A stretch of DNA of 64,000 bases from Psychrosphaera sp. F3M07 (GCF_018860345.1 NZ_JAHKPJ010000004.1:22687-86686), one strand, 5' to 3'; shown: positions 15,627 to 25,097, counted from the stretch's first letter. The notes: generated from the sequence alone by a model not told the origin. Translations and numbers: made by a program.

Positions 15627-16440
15627 ATGGTTGTTATTATGTTGTTTATGTTTGGGATTTTGCGTTCAAGTGAGCGCAAGTGTTGAGCAGGGCTTTAGTC
15701 AAATATATAAGTCGATTGAATCAACTAATGGACAAACGTATTTGCTGACAAATAATGGTACTTGGTTAATAGATCAAAATACATTAACACGCGTGGATAG
15801 TACCGAAAAAATACAACTTGATACTCAAGATTATCAACAGCTCATCGCTAATATACATGCTGAGCCAAAAAGTTTGTTACAAAAGTTGGTAGGGGTAAGT
15901 TATATATTTGTGGCGGTCATTTTTGTGATTGTTTATCTGTATTATCAATCTTCATTAAACAAACGACGACGTTCATATTACGAAAGAATTAAAGTTCAAC
16001 AACAAATTTTAAACATTGCATCGTTAGCGACAGGTGACGAAGTATTAGATTGTGATATCGTTAATAATACGATTAACCGAATTAACAAAAATGCCACCGT
16101 TGGGTTATCAGATGAAATCTATTTTCAATCTGAATCTTTTATACGTTCGTTACATCCCGATGATAAAAGCATATTTTTGGGACACTTTAAGTCATTAATT
16201 CATGGTGGTAAAAATAACTATCAAATTGAATATCGAATTTCTGACTCAGCTAATGGGTGGATATGGTTGGTCGAGCGTGGTTGTGTGATCGAACGAGACG
16301 ATAATGGCAGAGCGAAACGATTGGTATCGAGTATGAGAGATATCAGTTCCATAAAACAAGAACATGAGAATCTAATTCGCTTAATTAGTGAGTTGGAACG
16401 CCGGTTAAAAACAGCAGAAGCTGCGCTGGCTAATAGTTAA
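15613..16440 (+). CDS. membrane PAS-domain protein, accessory to the two-component system
   Basis: 275 aa. Order: signal peptide (WLLLCCLCLGFCVQVSA), a short periplasmic segment of about 75 residues, one TM helix (VGVSYIFVAVIFVIVYLYY), then a cytoplasmic PAS fold with PAC tail (WIWLVERGCVIERDDNGRAK, SSMRDIS) and a short coiled coil. It has no kinase or output domain. The ATG at 15613 follows GAGGGTGG inside the end of the kinase gene; the 15583 start would only lengthen the overlap. Sandwiched between kinase and regulator, it probably modulates the kinase. That is inference. Confidence 0.7.
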   Translation: MVYSKWLLLCCLCLGFCVQVSASVEQGFSQIYKSIESTNGQTYLLTNNGTWLIDQNTLTRVDSTEKIQLDTQDYQQLIANIHAEPKSLLQKLVGVSYIFVAVIFVIVYLYYQSSLNKRRRSYYERIKVQQQILNIASLATGDEVLDCDIVNNTINRINKNATVGLSDEIYFQSESFIRSLHPDDKSIFLGHFKSLIHGGKNNYQIEYRISDSANGWIWLVERGCVIERDDNGRAKRLVSSMRDISSIKQEHENLIRLISELERRLKTAEAALANS

Positions 16441-16448
16441 GGCTAATT

Positions 16449-17102
16449 ATGAATAAGTACAGTATTTTATTTGCAGATGATCATACCTTGTTACGCCAAG
16501 GTTTAATCAGTTTGACCCAAAATTTCCCATTTATTGATAAAGAGAAAATATACCAAGCTGCAAATGGGCGCGAGGCTGTTAATTTTGTAAAAAAAACACA
16601 GCCTCAATTAATTGTGATGGATGTGTCAATGCCTGAAATGAATGGGCTAGAAGCGGTCGATGCGATTAAAAACCAATTTCCAGAAATTAAAGTTTTGATG
16701 TTGTCTCATTACAATAATGAACCTTATGTGATCAGAGCATTAAAAGCGGGTGCCGACGGCTATATGTTAAAAGATGCAGCGGTAGATGAGTTGCAGGATG
16801 GCTTAAAAGATATCTTAAATGGCAATATGTATATCAGCCCAGATATCGATCAAAACATTGTGACTAAGATTAAAAATGGCGAAGAAGGGGCCGTGGATGC
16901 GCTTGATATACTCACCTCACGTCAACGGAATATTTTACAGTTGATAGCGGAAGGGCATTCCACCAAAGATATCGCTGAAAAACTGTTTTTAAGTGTAAAA
17001 ACGATAGAGGCACACCGTGCTAACATTATGGATAGATTAGATATTAGAGATGTACCAGGATTGGTCAGATTTGCAATTCGTGTTGGGTTAATAGAAGCAT
17101 AA
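16449..17102 (+). CDS. NarL/FixJ family response regulator
   Basis: 217 aa. REC domain with acidic pair ADDH at the start, phospho-accepting Asp in IVMDVSMPEMNGLEAV and conserved Lys in YMLKDAA. A C-terminal LuxR-type helix-turn-helix (LTSRQRNILQLIAEGHSTKD then LSVKTIEAHRANIM) binds DNA. It lies 8 bp after the PAS protein and is the obvious partner of the HisKA_3 kinase. Target genes are not apparent in the window. Confidence 0.92.
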   Translation: MNKYSILFADDHTLLRQGLISLTQNFPFIDKEKIYQAANGREAVNFVKKTQPQLIVMDVSMPEMNGLEAVDAIKNQFPEIKVLMLSHYNNEPYVIRALKAGADGYMLKDAAVDELQDGLKDILNGNMYISPDIDQNIVTKIKNGEEGAVDALDILTSRQRNILQLIAEGHSTKDIAEKLFLSVKTIEAHRANIMDRLDIRDVPGLVRFAIRVGLIEA

Positions 17103-17197
17103 ACATCAATACAATAACTTGACGACAAAATAAGAGGGGAATTTGTTTAACCCCTCTTCATTCATCCAGTTACCACGATACTTTTATCTTTGTTTGA

Positions 17198-17758
17198 TTA
17201 CATGCTACCAAACGAACTGAACAGCAGAACAAAATTCCCAATCACAGCGGCAAACCCCATTAATACAAAACCATTTGGTAGCGAATTGTTTTGATCAATG
17301 TGCAGTTGAATTAAGCCATTTATATTTCCGATTTTGGCATTACGGATAACATTTTGTTTCAATGGCTCAAAGATAAACTTTGATACTAAGTAACCGTATA
17401 TAAAGCTAATCAAGCTAATGCCGGTGGCCGGAAATAACTCCGGTAAGGTTTCCATGTTTGACAGTAATGCTAACTGAGCAAGTAAGGTACCTAAAATTCC
17501 CGCAATGATTGCGGTATTTGATAAATGGTCAAAGAATGAAACCGCCAAAAAGAACTCTTTTTGTGATGTGACCGGCTGTGAAATATATTTGAATGCACTA
17601 AATGCAAAAGTTCCATAACTTAAAAACATTACGCCAAATACCAAACCAAAGATCAACAACAGACTATAGAGGTCGATTAGAAAACTAGCGTAATCATTTA
17701 ACATCAACACAGCTGCAAAAGTTAATATGAAAAATAAGTAACCAATTAATTTATTCAT
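17198..17758 (-). CDS. MotA/TolQ-like small membrane protein A
   Basis: 186 aa from the ATG at 17758, chosen because AAGGAAAGTAAG precedes it; the longer frame starts inside the upstream gene. Four hydrophobic segments, with a MotA-like third/fourth pair ending ISFIYGYLVSKFIFEPLKQN, reminiscent of the 'lYG..lan.i..Pi' stretch of MotA. It is much shorter than MotA (about 290 aa) and lacks the large cytoplasmic domain that meets the flagellar rotor. It starts 1 bp after its paralogue ends and lies next to a PilZ chemoreceptor gene. Role unknown; ion-channel type inferred. Confidence 0.5.
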   Translation of the reverse strand: MNKLIGYLFFILTFAAVLMLNDYASFLIDLYSLLLIFGLVFGVMFLSYGTFAFSAFKYISQPVTSQKEFFLAVSFFDHLSNTAIIAGILGTLLAQLALLSNMETLPELFPATGISLISFIYGYLVSKFIFEPLKQNVIRNAKIGNINGLIQLHIDQNNSLPNGFVLMGFAAVIGNFVLLFSSFGSM

Positions 17759-17759
17759 C

Positions 17760-18227
17760 TTACTTTCCTTGTGTACTCGCAGTCGCTTCGGCATCGGCTT
17801 TTAAACGATTGAGCAATATGCTATGTTTAATAGGTTGAATGATGATAAAAGAAAAAATTAAGCCATAGATGATATTCAATAAAGTCATCGCAATCGCAGG
17901 CCCCAACATTGTTAACTCACTAATATTTATTAAGATAACAATCGACGAGATAAAAAAAGCGCAGATACTAGAATAAAATGTCAGTCTGGAAATATAGTTA
18001 AAAAAGTTTAACGCGGGTAATAAATCTTTAGACGGTATCTTGTCCTTTCCGGCTAACTTAAAGTAGTAAATACTTTGTTTACCATAACCTACAATCATTC
18101 CCGCTAAGGTGATACCAAATAATAACACTAACGCCGGTATGTCGAGGTACATTCCAACACCGCCTTGTGCATCCGCAACAACCGCTATTGATGCGACGCA
18201 AATAATTAATCCAATCAGTTTAAACAT
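17760..18227 (-). CDS. MotA/TolQ-like small membrane protein B
   Basis: 155 aa. The start KLIGLIICVASIAVVADAQG and LDIPALVLLFGITLAGMIVG closely resembles the first helix and 'D.pS..iV.gGt' loop of MotA. The later part, LLNIIYGLIFSFIIIQPIKH, matches the same region as in protein A. It is truncated relative to MotA. It forms an operon with protein A, and the two may make a heteromeric complex. The next gene upstream on the same strand is the start of a chemoreceptor transcription unit at 19929, whose end (18304) is 77 bp from this start. Confidence 0.5.
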   Translation of the reverse strand: MFKLIGLIICVASIAVVADAQGGVGMYLDIPALVLLFGITLAGMIVGYGKQSIYYFKLAGKDKIPSKDLLPALNFFNYISRLTFYSSICAFFISSIVILINISELTMLGPAIAMTLLNIIYGLIFSFIIIQPIKHSILLNRLKADAEATASTQGK

Positions 18228-18303
18228 ATAATCTCCATAGAGTGCTTAAAAATAATAACTTAATCGAGCGTAAAGTAACACCAACTCTTTATGAGGATTA
18301 GCA

Positions 18304-19929
18304 TCAACTATAAAACTGAATGCTTTCTTTTATTGCCCGCTTTTGTTCTTCACTAATGGAAGTAAATTTAAGGCCTGCAAGGTGTTGTCCATCTTGTTGG
18401 CGACGCCATGCAATTTCAGCAGGGATCACAATTGGACTTTGCTGTTTGTAATGTTTCAGTTCACTTTTTGGGATCTTGATTTCAATATGGGCTTGTTTGG
18501 TATCCGGTAATACCTGAGTAGTCATGATACCAAGGCCGGTTTCACTAATGTCTTTTGATAAACCTTCAACACGTCCAAAGTCACCCACGATCGAAATAAG
18601 ATTGTGCCCTTTGATTCGTGCGCTGCTGCGTTTGCATTGGGTTATGGTTTGGTTGTTCAACGGTTGCGACGTTTTGCTTATTTTTAACCCAGACAATTGA
18701 TTATGTAAACTTGAGGTCAGCTCGTTTAATGTTGATGATATATTGGTTGAGTTACTAATCTTAATGCCATTTTCAGTTAAGGTTTTAAACAGAGAATCAA
18801 GTTGCTGACTTAAATCATCAAAACTCTTCATTTGCTCAACAGAGGCGGTTTCTATGTTTTGATTTAACTCAGAAGTATCTAATACGTCTTTTTGCATTAC
18901 GGACACAACATTAGCGGTTTCAGTAATTTGTGTTTGGCTTGAATCTATTTGTTGTACAAGGTTGTTCATTGAACCTTGAGCGACTTCAACTTTATTAGAT
19001 AACTCAGTTAGTATGTTGGTGATCTGCTCAGCAGACGTTTGTGAACGCACTGCGAGTTGTCTTACTTCGTCGGCTACCACCGCAAAACCTCGGCCCTGTT
19101 CGCCAGCTCTCGCGGCTTCAATCGCTGCGTTAAGGGCTAAAAGGTTGGTTTGTGAGGCAATGTCTTTTATGTTTGTGAGCAGTGAATTTATGGTTTTACT
19201 AAATTCGACGATTTCTTCAACTTGCCCAGACGTTGATGAGATATCTACCGACATTTGATTTAGTTGCTCAATTGATTGCTCTAATGATTGGTAGCTCAGT
19301 TGTGCTTGTTGTTCAACGGCGACAGACTTTTGATTGGCATCGGCTGCAATGTTTTGCACTTCTAATGCTACCTGTTTTACGTTGCTGGTGGCATGGGTTA
19401 TCTCGTCTTCTTTGGCTTTTTCAGCCTCACTCATTTCTTCTATTTCCTTTGAAATGGCAGCGATTTGATATGCAGATTGCCCCATATGAACAGTAGAACG
19501 TTCAACATTAATTAAAATAGAATTTAGCTTTTCTAACATTAGATTAAAATGTTGCTCAAGCTCACCAATCTCATCTTTGGAATGCACAACAACCGTTTGG
19601 GTTAAGTCACCTTCTTCAACGGCTTCTAAAGAGTGGATAAGGCTGATAATGGGCCCCACAAAAATTTTGGCGATAAAGGCAATGATAAAAAATTGTACGG
19701 TAAATTGCAGTAATGTATCCCAAATAGAATTTACCAAAAATGTTTCGTAGTGCTGATTTAATGCGGTTAATAAGGTTTGATCATTGGTATTTGATTTAAC
19801 GGTATCAATAAATAAGGTTAGTTCATTGGCAGCAATCCAACGATTGTAAAAAGTGGTGAACATAGCAATGGCCATGAAACCAATCTGTAGTTTCCAACGT
19901 AAACTTAATCGTAACCAAAATGACTTCAT
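18304..19929 (-). CDS. methyl-accepting chemotaxis protein with C-terminal PilZ domain
   Basis: 541 aa. TM1 (about 12-30), a short periplasmic loop, TM2 (about 72-95), HAMP (about 95-147), then the signalling domain with hairpin tip [20 protein letters not shown] and [14 protein letters not shown]. Residues about 431-541 form a PilZ domain with both cyclic-di-GMP motifs intact: RSSAR (R434, R438) and DISETG (460-465). It should signal to CheA/CheW and bind c-di-GMP directly, as known for Azospirillum Tlp1. The small periplasmic part suggests an internal rather than external signal. Its neighbours are two MotA-like proteins. Confidence 0.88.
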   Translation of the reverse strand: MKSFWLRLSLRWKLQIGFMAIAMFTTFYNRWIAANELTLFIDTVKSNTNDQTLLTALNQHYETFLVNSIWDTLLQFTVQFFIIAFIAKIFVGPIISLIHSLEAVEEGDLTQTVVVHSKDEIGELEQHFNLMLEKLNSILINVERSTVHMGQSAYQIAAISKEIEEMSEAEKAKEDEITHATSNVKQVALEVQNIAADANQKSVAVEQQAQLSYQSLEQSIEQLNQMSVDISSTSGQVEEIVEFSKTINSLLTNIKDIASQTNLLALNAAIEAARAGEQGRGFAVVADEVRQLAVRSQTSAEQITNILTELSNKVEVAQGSMNNLVQQIDSSQTQITETANVVSVMQKDVLDTSELNQNIETASVEQMKSFDDLSQQLDSLFKTLTENGIKISNSTNISSTLNELTSSLHNQLSGLKISKTSQPLNNQTITQCKRSSARIKGHNLISIVGDFGRVEGLSKDISETGLGIMTTQVLPDTKQAHIEIKIPKSELKHYKQQSPIVIPAEIAWRRQQDGQHLAGLKFTSISEEQKRAIKESIQFYS

Positions 19930-20044
19930 TGACTATTTTCTACCATAATAAAATGCTCGACAAAACTCTGTATCATTTTATCGACAAAGATTGAAATAAA
20001 TGAAGAGGATAGTCGTTTTATATTGATTTTATTAAATTTGGGGC

Positions 20045-20078
20045 AAAAAAAATGCCAGTCAAAACTGGCATCCTTTTT
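20045..20078 (-). terminator. terminator after slyD (bidirectional)
   Basis: ATGCCAGT and ACTGGCAT pair around a short A-rich loop, with an A run on one side and a T run on the other. On the minus strand it follows the slyD-like stop. Confidence 0.8.
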
Positions 20079-20089
20079 AAAATACGTTA

Positions 20090-20575
20090 TTAGTGTGAAT
20101 GACCACAACCGCCAGCGCTATGTACATGACCGTGAGAAAGTTCTTCTTCCGTGGCGGCACGTACGTCAAGAATTTCAACGTCAAATTTAAGATCGATACC
20201 AGCAAGAGGATGGTTGCCATCTACAGTAACGTAATCGTCGGTTTTGTCGATAACGATTACTGTTTGTTCGCCATTATCCGTGCCCGCTCTAAGTTGCATA
20301 CCTACTTCAACTTCAAATTCTGTAAACATTTTAGATTCAATTTTTTGTACTAAACCATCAATACGTTGACCATAGGCATTATCCGCAGGGATTGATACTT
20401 CAAATGTGTCACCAGCCGCTTTGTCGTTTAACGCGTTTTCTAAGTCTTCTAATAAATACTTAGTACCGTGAAGGAACTCTAATGGCTCACCTTCATACGA
20501 ACTGTCAATTAAATTACCTTCACCATCTAGTACTGAATAGTGCATTTTTACTACTGTTTTGTCTGCGATTTTCAT
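20090..20575 (-). CDS. slyD: FKBP-type peptidyl-prolyl isomerase, SlyD-like
   Basis: 161 aa. FKBP core split by the IF chaperone insert: MKIADKTVVKMHYSVLDGEG, EPLEFLHGTKYLLEDLENAL and IPADNAYGQR. It ends in a short His/Cys-rich tail, GHVHSAGGCGHSH, that would bind nickel or zinc. E. coli SlyD has a longer tail (196 aa total). It catalyses proline cis-trans isomerisation and assists folding and metallochaperone work in the cytoplasm. It lies 12 bp downstream of ygfZ on the same strand, followed by its own terminator. Confidence 0.9.
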   Translation of the reverse strand: MKIADKTVVKMHYSVLDGEGNLIDSSYEGEPLEFLHGTKYLLEDLENALNDKAAGDTFEVSIPADNAYGQRIDGLVQKIESKMFTEFEVEVGMQLRAGTDNGEQTVIVIDKTDDYVTVDGNHPLAGIDLKFDVEILDVRAATEEELSHGHVHSAGGCGHSH

Positions 20576-20587
20576 GGGTAAACCTTG

Positions 20588-21424
20588 TTAGCTTTGTTCT
20601 AAAGAATATGGCAATGCCATTAATGATAAGGAGTGTGACGTTGTTTGACTTACAAATATTGGATCAGCTAAATCAGTGTCATTAGACAATACAAGTTGTA
20701 AATAGGTATTGTTGTTGGCGTGACAAAAATTAATGATTTTGCCTGCCGAACGTTTATTACCGTTTAATTCTCGGTAAACATCATCACCTATGTTTACCGA
20801 TTCGATGTTATCAGAGCTAGCAATAAATAAAGCGCGTTTGTTTTTACCTAAATAGCGCATACGAGCAACCATTTCTTGTCCCATATAACAGCCTTTATTA
20901 AAGGAAATATAATCTAATGCCTGCAAATTGATCATTTGCGGAACATATTCCCCAGACGTGGCGCTATATAGATGAGCTCGTCCTGATAAGATTTCTGTTT
21001 TCCACCAAGTTTCAGAACTGGCTGTGGCCGTTATCTCTTGCTGGGATAGATGAATATAGTGGTTTTCAGCTAATGGGATATTAATATCCGCATTTATTAC
21101 TTGATCTGAGCCATATATAAACCAATTGTCAGTTTCATCTGTGATATCAACCTTGGCAAAAACACCGTATTTATTTAGCTCGGCTAATGAAATCTCAGCG
21201 CTTTGTTTGGTTAACACTAAAAGTATGTCGGACTCATGTTGGACTGCGATGAACGTAGACCATGCTTTGCCTTTTGCATTACAGTGGCAACCAGGCATGA
21301 TCTTTTTGTCTGCCAGTTTTGTGACATCACAACTCACTTGACCTTGCATAAATGAAACTGCATCAACACCAGTAAGTTTGATCACCGAAAAATCAGTTAA
21401 TTGGGTAATATTTTGAGTCGACAT
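20588..21424 (-). CDS. ygfZ: folate-binding Fe-S cluster protein YgfZ
   Basis: 278 aa. It carries the family signature KGCYMGQEMVARMRY and folds like the GcvT aminomethyltransferase. YgfZ uses tetrahydrofolate to help maintain certain Fe-S enzymes such as MiaB. It is slightly shorter than E. coli YgfZ (326 aa). It is divergent from sdhE, the same neighbourhood as ygfZ-ygfY(sdhE) in E. coli, and upstream of slyD on its own strand. Confidence 0.92.
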   Translation of the reverse strand: MSTQNITQLTDFSVIKLTGVDAVSFMQGQVSCDVTKLADKKIMPGCHCNAKGKAWSTFIAVQHESDILLVLTKQSAEISLAELNKYGVFAKVDITDETDNWFIYGSDQVINADINIPLAENHYIHLSQQEITATASSETWWKTEILSGRAHLYSATSGEYVPQMINLQALDYISFNKGCYMGQEMVARMRYLGKNKRALFIASSDNIESVNIGDDVYRELNGNKRSAGKIINFCHANNNTYLQLVLSNDTDLADPIFVSQTTSHSLSLMALPYSLEQS

Positions 21425-21582
21425 TTAATAAAACTTAAAATTTAATAAATTAGAACAGTTAATAATGGGGATAAATCGCTAAAGCTCAAGTAGTTTCCGA
21501 TATTATCGCTAATCTTTTTACAGAAGTTTGTTATTATTGGCGAGTTAACTATTTATTAGACCCATAATGGCTCAGAGACAAA

Positions 21583-21891
21583 ATGACAGATAAAAAACCA
21601 AAAGCAGAAGTAGTTTATGTTGATGTGAGTGGCAATAAGTTCATCTTAGATTCAAAACCTAAATTAAAATGGGCTTGTCGACGTGGTATGTTGGAATTAG
21701 ATGTATTGTTAGAACCTTTTGTTGATGATGCTTACGATGCGCTTTCAACACATCAAAAAGCAATTTTTCAGCGTTTATTAGCTTGTGAAGACCCAGATTT
21801 GTTTGCCTGGTTTATGGGGCACCAAAAGTGCGAAGATGAGGAATTAAATAGTTTAGTTCAGATTATTTTAAATCGTGTCAAAGCGGATTAA
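21583..21891 (+). CDS. sdhE: succinate dehydrogenase flavinylation factor SdhE
   Basis: 102 aa with the RGxxE motif in WACRRGMLELDVLLEPF that mediates covalent FAD attachment to SdhA and FrdA. The Q/L-rich helical core FQRLLACEDPDLFAWFMGH is typical. Family length is about 88-100. It is divergent from ygfZ and followed closely by a terminator. Confidence 0.94.
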   Translation: MTDKKPKAEVVYVDVSGNKFILDSKPKLKWACRRGMLELDVLLEPFVDDAYDALSTHQKAIFQRLLACEDPDLFAWFMGHQKCEDEELNSLVQIILNRVKAD

Positions 21892-21893
21892 AT

Positions 21894-21922
21894 AAAAGGC
21901 GGATTAGATTCCGCCTTTTTTT
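21894..21922 (+). terminator. terminator after sdhE
   Basis: AAAAGGCGGA, TTAGA loop region, TCCGCCTTTT followed by further T. It begins within a few bases of the sdhE stop. Confidence 0.9.
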
Positions 21923-21967
21923 ATAAACGTGTCCCGTTCTTACTTGGTTTAATGAGAACGAATTACC

Positions 21968-23260
21968 TTAAGAACGCGCTTTAAACTCTAAAACAGTTGC
22001 GTTGATACAATATCTAGGTTGTCCGTTTGGACCGTCATTAAATTTATGACCTAAATGAATATCTGATTTTTTTGCCCGGATCTCCAAACGTTTCATGCCA
22101 AAACGATTGTCTTGTTTGTAATAGACCGAGTCATCAATGGCTTTGGTAAAAGACAACCAACCTGTACCTGAGTCAAATCGATCACGGGTATCAAATAAGG
22201 CTGCGCCAGAAACCTTGTCGATAAATAAACCATCAGGGGTATTTTTAAAGATCTCGTATTGTTTGCAAAAACGAGAGTCTGTACCTTCCGTAAACGCCAC
22301 ATTAAATGCTTCACTGTTGCCTAACTTGAAATAACCCAACGCTTTATAAAACTGAGTTGCATTAACATATCCTTGTATCCCAAATTTCTCTACGCCATTT
22401 TCCATAAATAATATGGTTGGTGTTGCCCAAGTTGGTGAGGTGATTGTTAACCCATCAAGTTGTGATGCGCGGCGAAAATGCATTGGAATACTGCCTTGGT
22501 AATCATTGCTCACATCCGATTTAAACTTGTCGCAATAAGGACAAAACTCTGAATCTATTACCACTATATGTTGCCCGGTTAGAATAGGACTATTGTCTTT
22601 TTTTTCTACCTTATCAGCAGGAGAGAACACCACACCAGTTGAATGATCTGGGCAATAACCGTTAGGGTTTTTAACTAAATAATCTTGGTGGTATTCCTCA
22701 GCAGGATAAAAAGTGTCGATTAACTTTATCTGAGTGGTTATTTGTCCTAACCCAGCCTCAGTTAATAACGTTTGATATTGTGCCGCAACGTTTTCAGCTA
22801 ACGTAATTTGAGCTTGATCTGCTACTAAAATAATTGAACGGTATTGTGTACCAATATCATTACCTTGTTGGTTTAATTGTGTTGGGTCGTGTTGTTCAAA
22901 AAAGTCTTGTAGTAATACTGTAAGCGATACTTGATCCGGATTGTATGAAACTTGTATAACCTCTGCGTGATTATTTGAATTAAATCTATTTTTACGTTGT
23001 GTAATGGTTTTATAATCAGCATTCACGCCAACGCCATCAGCGTAACCCGATATAACGTCAACCACACCAGGTAATTGAGAGAAACGTTTTTCTGCTCCCC
23101 AAAAACAGCCTAAACCAAATACCACAGTTTCAATATGTGTAGTCTTTAACTCTGAATCCATCAACAGCTTTGATGTTGTTTTGGTCTCGTTACTGCAACT
23201 AGCAAAACTAAACGCCATTAAGCTAATGGCGATAATGTGTAATATTGCTCGTAAATTCAT
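21968..23260 (-). CDS. msrAB: MsrA-thioredoxin-like-MsrB fusion lipoprotein
   Basis: 430 aa. The signal peptide ends FSFASC, so it is a lipoprotein of the periplasm or outer membrane. Domains: MsrA (about 43-205) with catalytic GCFWGAE, reducing S-methionine sulfoxide; a thioredoxin-like middle (about 225-310) with CxxC in SEFCPYCDKF; and MsrB (about 320-430) with RFCKQYEIF, FDSGTGWLSF and RYCINATVLEF, reducing the R form. The middle CxxC may feed electrons to both centres. The order A-Trx-B differs from Neisseria PilB (Trx-A-B). GTGW replaces the common GCGW, removing one usual MsrB cysteine, while the catalytic RYCIN cysteine is kept. Confidence 0.88.
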   Translation of the reverse strand: MNLRAILHIIAISLMAFSFASCSNETKTTSKLLMDSELKTTHIETVVFGLGCFWGAEKRFSQLPGVVDVISGYADGVGVNADYKTITQRKNRFNSNNHAEVIQVSYNPDQVSLTVLLQDFFEQHDPTQLNQQGNDIGTQYRSIILVADQAQITLAENVAAQYQTLLTEAGLGQITTQIKLIDTFYPAEEYHQDYLVKNPNGYCPDHSTGVVFSPADKVEKKDNSPILTGQHIVVIDSEFCPYCDKFKSDVSNDYQGSIPMHFRRASQLDGLTITSPTWATPTILFMENGVEKFGIQGYVNATQFYKALGYFKLGNSEAFNVAFTEGTDSRFCKQYEIFKNTPDGLFIDKVSGAALFDTRDRFDSGTGWLSFTKAIDDSVYYKQDNRFGMKRLEIRAKKSDIHLGHKFNDGPNGQPRYCINATVLEFKARS

Positions 23261-23446
23261 TTTGACTCCAAACTAAATGCAGTTGATATGTGTAATAGGA
23301 CAGGTCGAAACCATTTTTAATTGCACGGATATTGAAAATAACGGTTTTCTGAACGAGAAAAGCAAAGACCGCAAATACGATAAAACGCTATAATCCTCCA
23401 TCAGCTTCTTATATATTCTCTTTATTACCATCTTGAGACATCAATT

Positions 23447-23617
23447 ATGGAAAAACCAGATAAACCAACCCCGAATGAATGTTGTGGCGGTGGCAGTTGT
23501 TGTCCTTGTGTTTGGGACGATTATTTTGAAAAACTAAAACTCTGGCAAGAATATATAAAAGATAATGAGTTATACGAGAAACAGACAAAACAAGATCAAC
23601 AACATATTAAAGATTAG
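23447..23617 (+). CDS. small oxidoreductase-like-domain protein
   Basis: 56 aa, MEKPDKPTPNECCGGGSCCP, then CVWDDYFEKLKLW. The cysteine-rich CCGGGSCCPCVWDxY core is that of the oxidoreductase-like N-terminal family (PF09791 by recollection), found in short bacterial proteins and in mitochondrial proteins. The four or five clustered cysteines suggest metal or redox binding. It ends 12 bp before the TRIC-channel gene and is probably co-transcribed with it. The start has only a weak TTGAGA ahead of it. Confidence 0.7.
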   Translation: MEKPDKPTPNECCGGGSCCPCVWDDYFEKLKLWQEYIKDNELYEKQTKQDQQHIKD

Positions 23618-23629
23618 GGGTTAGTTTTC

Positions 23630-24229
23630 ATGGACATGGTTTATATGATGGATCTGATTGGATGCGGTGTCTTTGCGATCTCAGGTGCCATTATGGCGTA
23701 TAAACGTAAAATGGATGGGGTTGGTGTGTTAGTACTTGCTGCGGTTACTGCTATTGGCGGAGGTACGGTTCGAGATTTATTATTGGACGCCCCTGTGTTT
23801 TGGTTAACGCAACCTAATTATATATACGTGATCATTACTGCCTCAATCCTTGCCATTATTTGGTTAAATTATTCAGAAAAAATACCAGAAAAAGCACTCG
23901 AAATTGCCGATGCCATTGGATTGGCATTATTTGTTGTTATGGGCACAAGTAAAGCCTTGAGTTACGGGGTGTCAGACGTGACTGCTATTATTTTAGGGAT
24001 GATGACTGGCTGTTTTGGCGGCATGATCCGAGATGTGTTAGCCAATGAAGTACCTATGATATTACAAAAAGAGTTATACGCTATGTGTTGTATTGTGGGG
24101 GCTAGTTTATATGTCCTTATTATTCCTTTCCATCATGACTTAGCAATTGGTTCTGCATTTTCGGCGGTGTTATTGCTGCGTTTAGCTGCGATTAAATGGA
24201 AGTGGCAAATGTACGTGTTCAAATATTAA
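23630..24229 (+). CDS. TRIC/UPF0126 cation channel family protein (YicG-like)
   Basis: 199 aa, seven hydrophobic segments in two repeated halves. Each half carries the glycine-rich TRIC signature: AVTAIGGGTVRDLLL and MMTGCFGGMIRDVLANE. Prokaryotic TRIC proteins form trimeric potassium/sodium-permeable channels; the E. coli homologue is YicG. Start ATG after AGGGG. Confidence 0.9.
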   Translation: MDMVYMMDLIGCGVFAISGAIMAYKRKMDGVGVLVLAAVTAIGGGTVRDLLLDAPVFWLTQPNYIYVIITASILAIIWLNYSEKIPEKALEIADAIGLALFVVMGTSKALSYGVSDVTAIILGMMTGCFGGMIRDVLANEVPMILQKELYAMCCIVGASLYVLIIPFHHDLAIGSAFSAVLLLRLAAIKWKWQMYVFKY

Positions 24230-24311
24230 TAATCGTTGTACTGCTATTTGGGGTTACTCAGAACCAAGACTACACTTCTTATGTCACTAAAAGATAATAA
24301 AGAAGGTTCCA

Positions 24312-25097
24312 TTGAAATATTATTTGGTTATATTCTTATTCATTTCATTTACAGCGCTAGCTGAAAATTTAAGAGTGTTAACCGTTATGGAGCCTCCTTC
24401 TAGCTACATTTCAGAACAAGGTGTGCCAACAGGTTACGCTGTTGATATATTTAATCTTTTAGTAAAAAACACTGATTTTGAAAACGACTACACGATTGAA
24501 TTTGTGCCTGAAGCTCGGGTGTTGAATATTGCGGATCAGAAGTCGAATATCGTCTTTTTTGCGTTTTCTCGTACGGCTTTAAGAGAAGATAAATATCACT
24601 GGATAGGCGCGGTTGCGACCAAAAAATGGCAAGCCTATGCATTAAAACACTCTAATATTCACATTGACTCCATTGAACAGCTAAAACAATTTCCAATGAT
24701 TGGTGTTGTCCGTGGTGACGTAAGAGAAGAGTGGTTAATCGATCAGGGATTTGTCAATTTAGTTTCAGTTACCCAGCATGAACAAAATGTAAAATTGTTA
24801 TTAATGGGGCGACTCCCGATTATTGCGTTTGAAAACCAAGGGTTGACGTTTATTACTCGTAAATTAAATGAAGATGCTTCTGTGATAAAACCCATTTTCA
24901 CTCTAAACAAAGCCAACAACTATATTGCGATGTCAAAAAAGCAGACGGATATGAAAATGGTTAAGGAACTAAAGGCTCGTTATTTAGCAATCAAAAAAAA
25001 TGGGGCTTTACATGCCTTGTCTGTTAAGTGGCAAAGTGAATTAGAAAATACCTATAAAATCCAATCTGAAATTGACGGTGATCTGTTAAGTTTTTAA
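24312..25097 (+). CDS. periplasmic solute-binding protein, family 3-like
   Basis: 261 aa with an N-terminal signal peptide (YYLVIFLFISFTALA). ENLRVLTVMEPPSSYISEQG and PTGYAVDIFNLLVK match the start of amino-acid-type (SBP_bac_3) binding proteins. No permease genes are nearby, as in many orphan binding proteins of marine bacteria that act in sensing. The start is TTG after AAGAAGG. The ligand cannot be told from the sequence. Confidence 0.75.
   Translation: MKYYLVIFLFISFTALAENLRVLTVMEPPSSYISEQGVPTGYAVDIFNLLVKNTDFENDYTIEFVPEARVLNIADQKSNIVFFAFSRTALREDKYHWIGAVATKKWQAYALKHSNIHIDSIEQLKQFPMIGVVRGDVREEWLIDQGFVNLVSVTQHEQNVKLLLMGRLPIIAFENQGLTFITRKLNEDASVIKPIFTLNKANNYIAMSKKQTDMKMVKELKARYLAIKKNGALHALSVKWQSELENTYKIQSEIDGDLLSF

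Noticed and set aside
23297..23303. TAGGACA half-site resembling the WYL operator
   Set aside because: No partner half lies at 5-bp spacing and the position is far from the island, so it is taken as chance.
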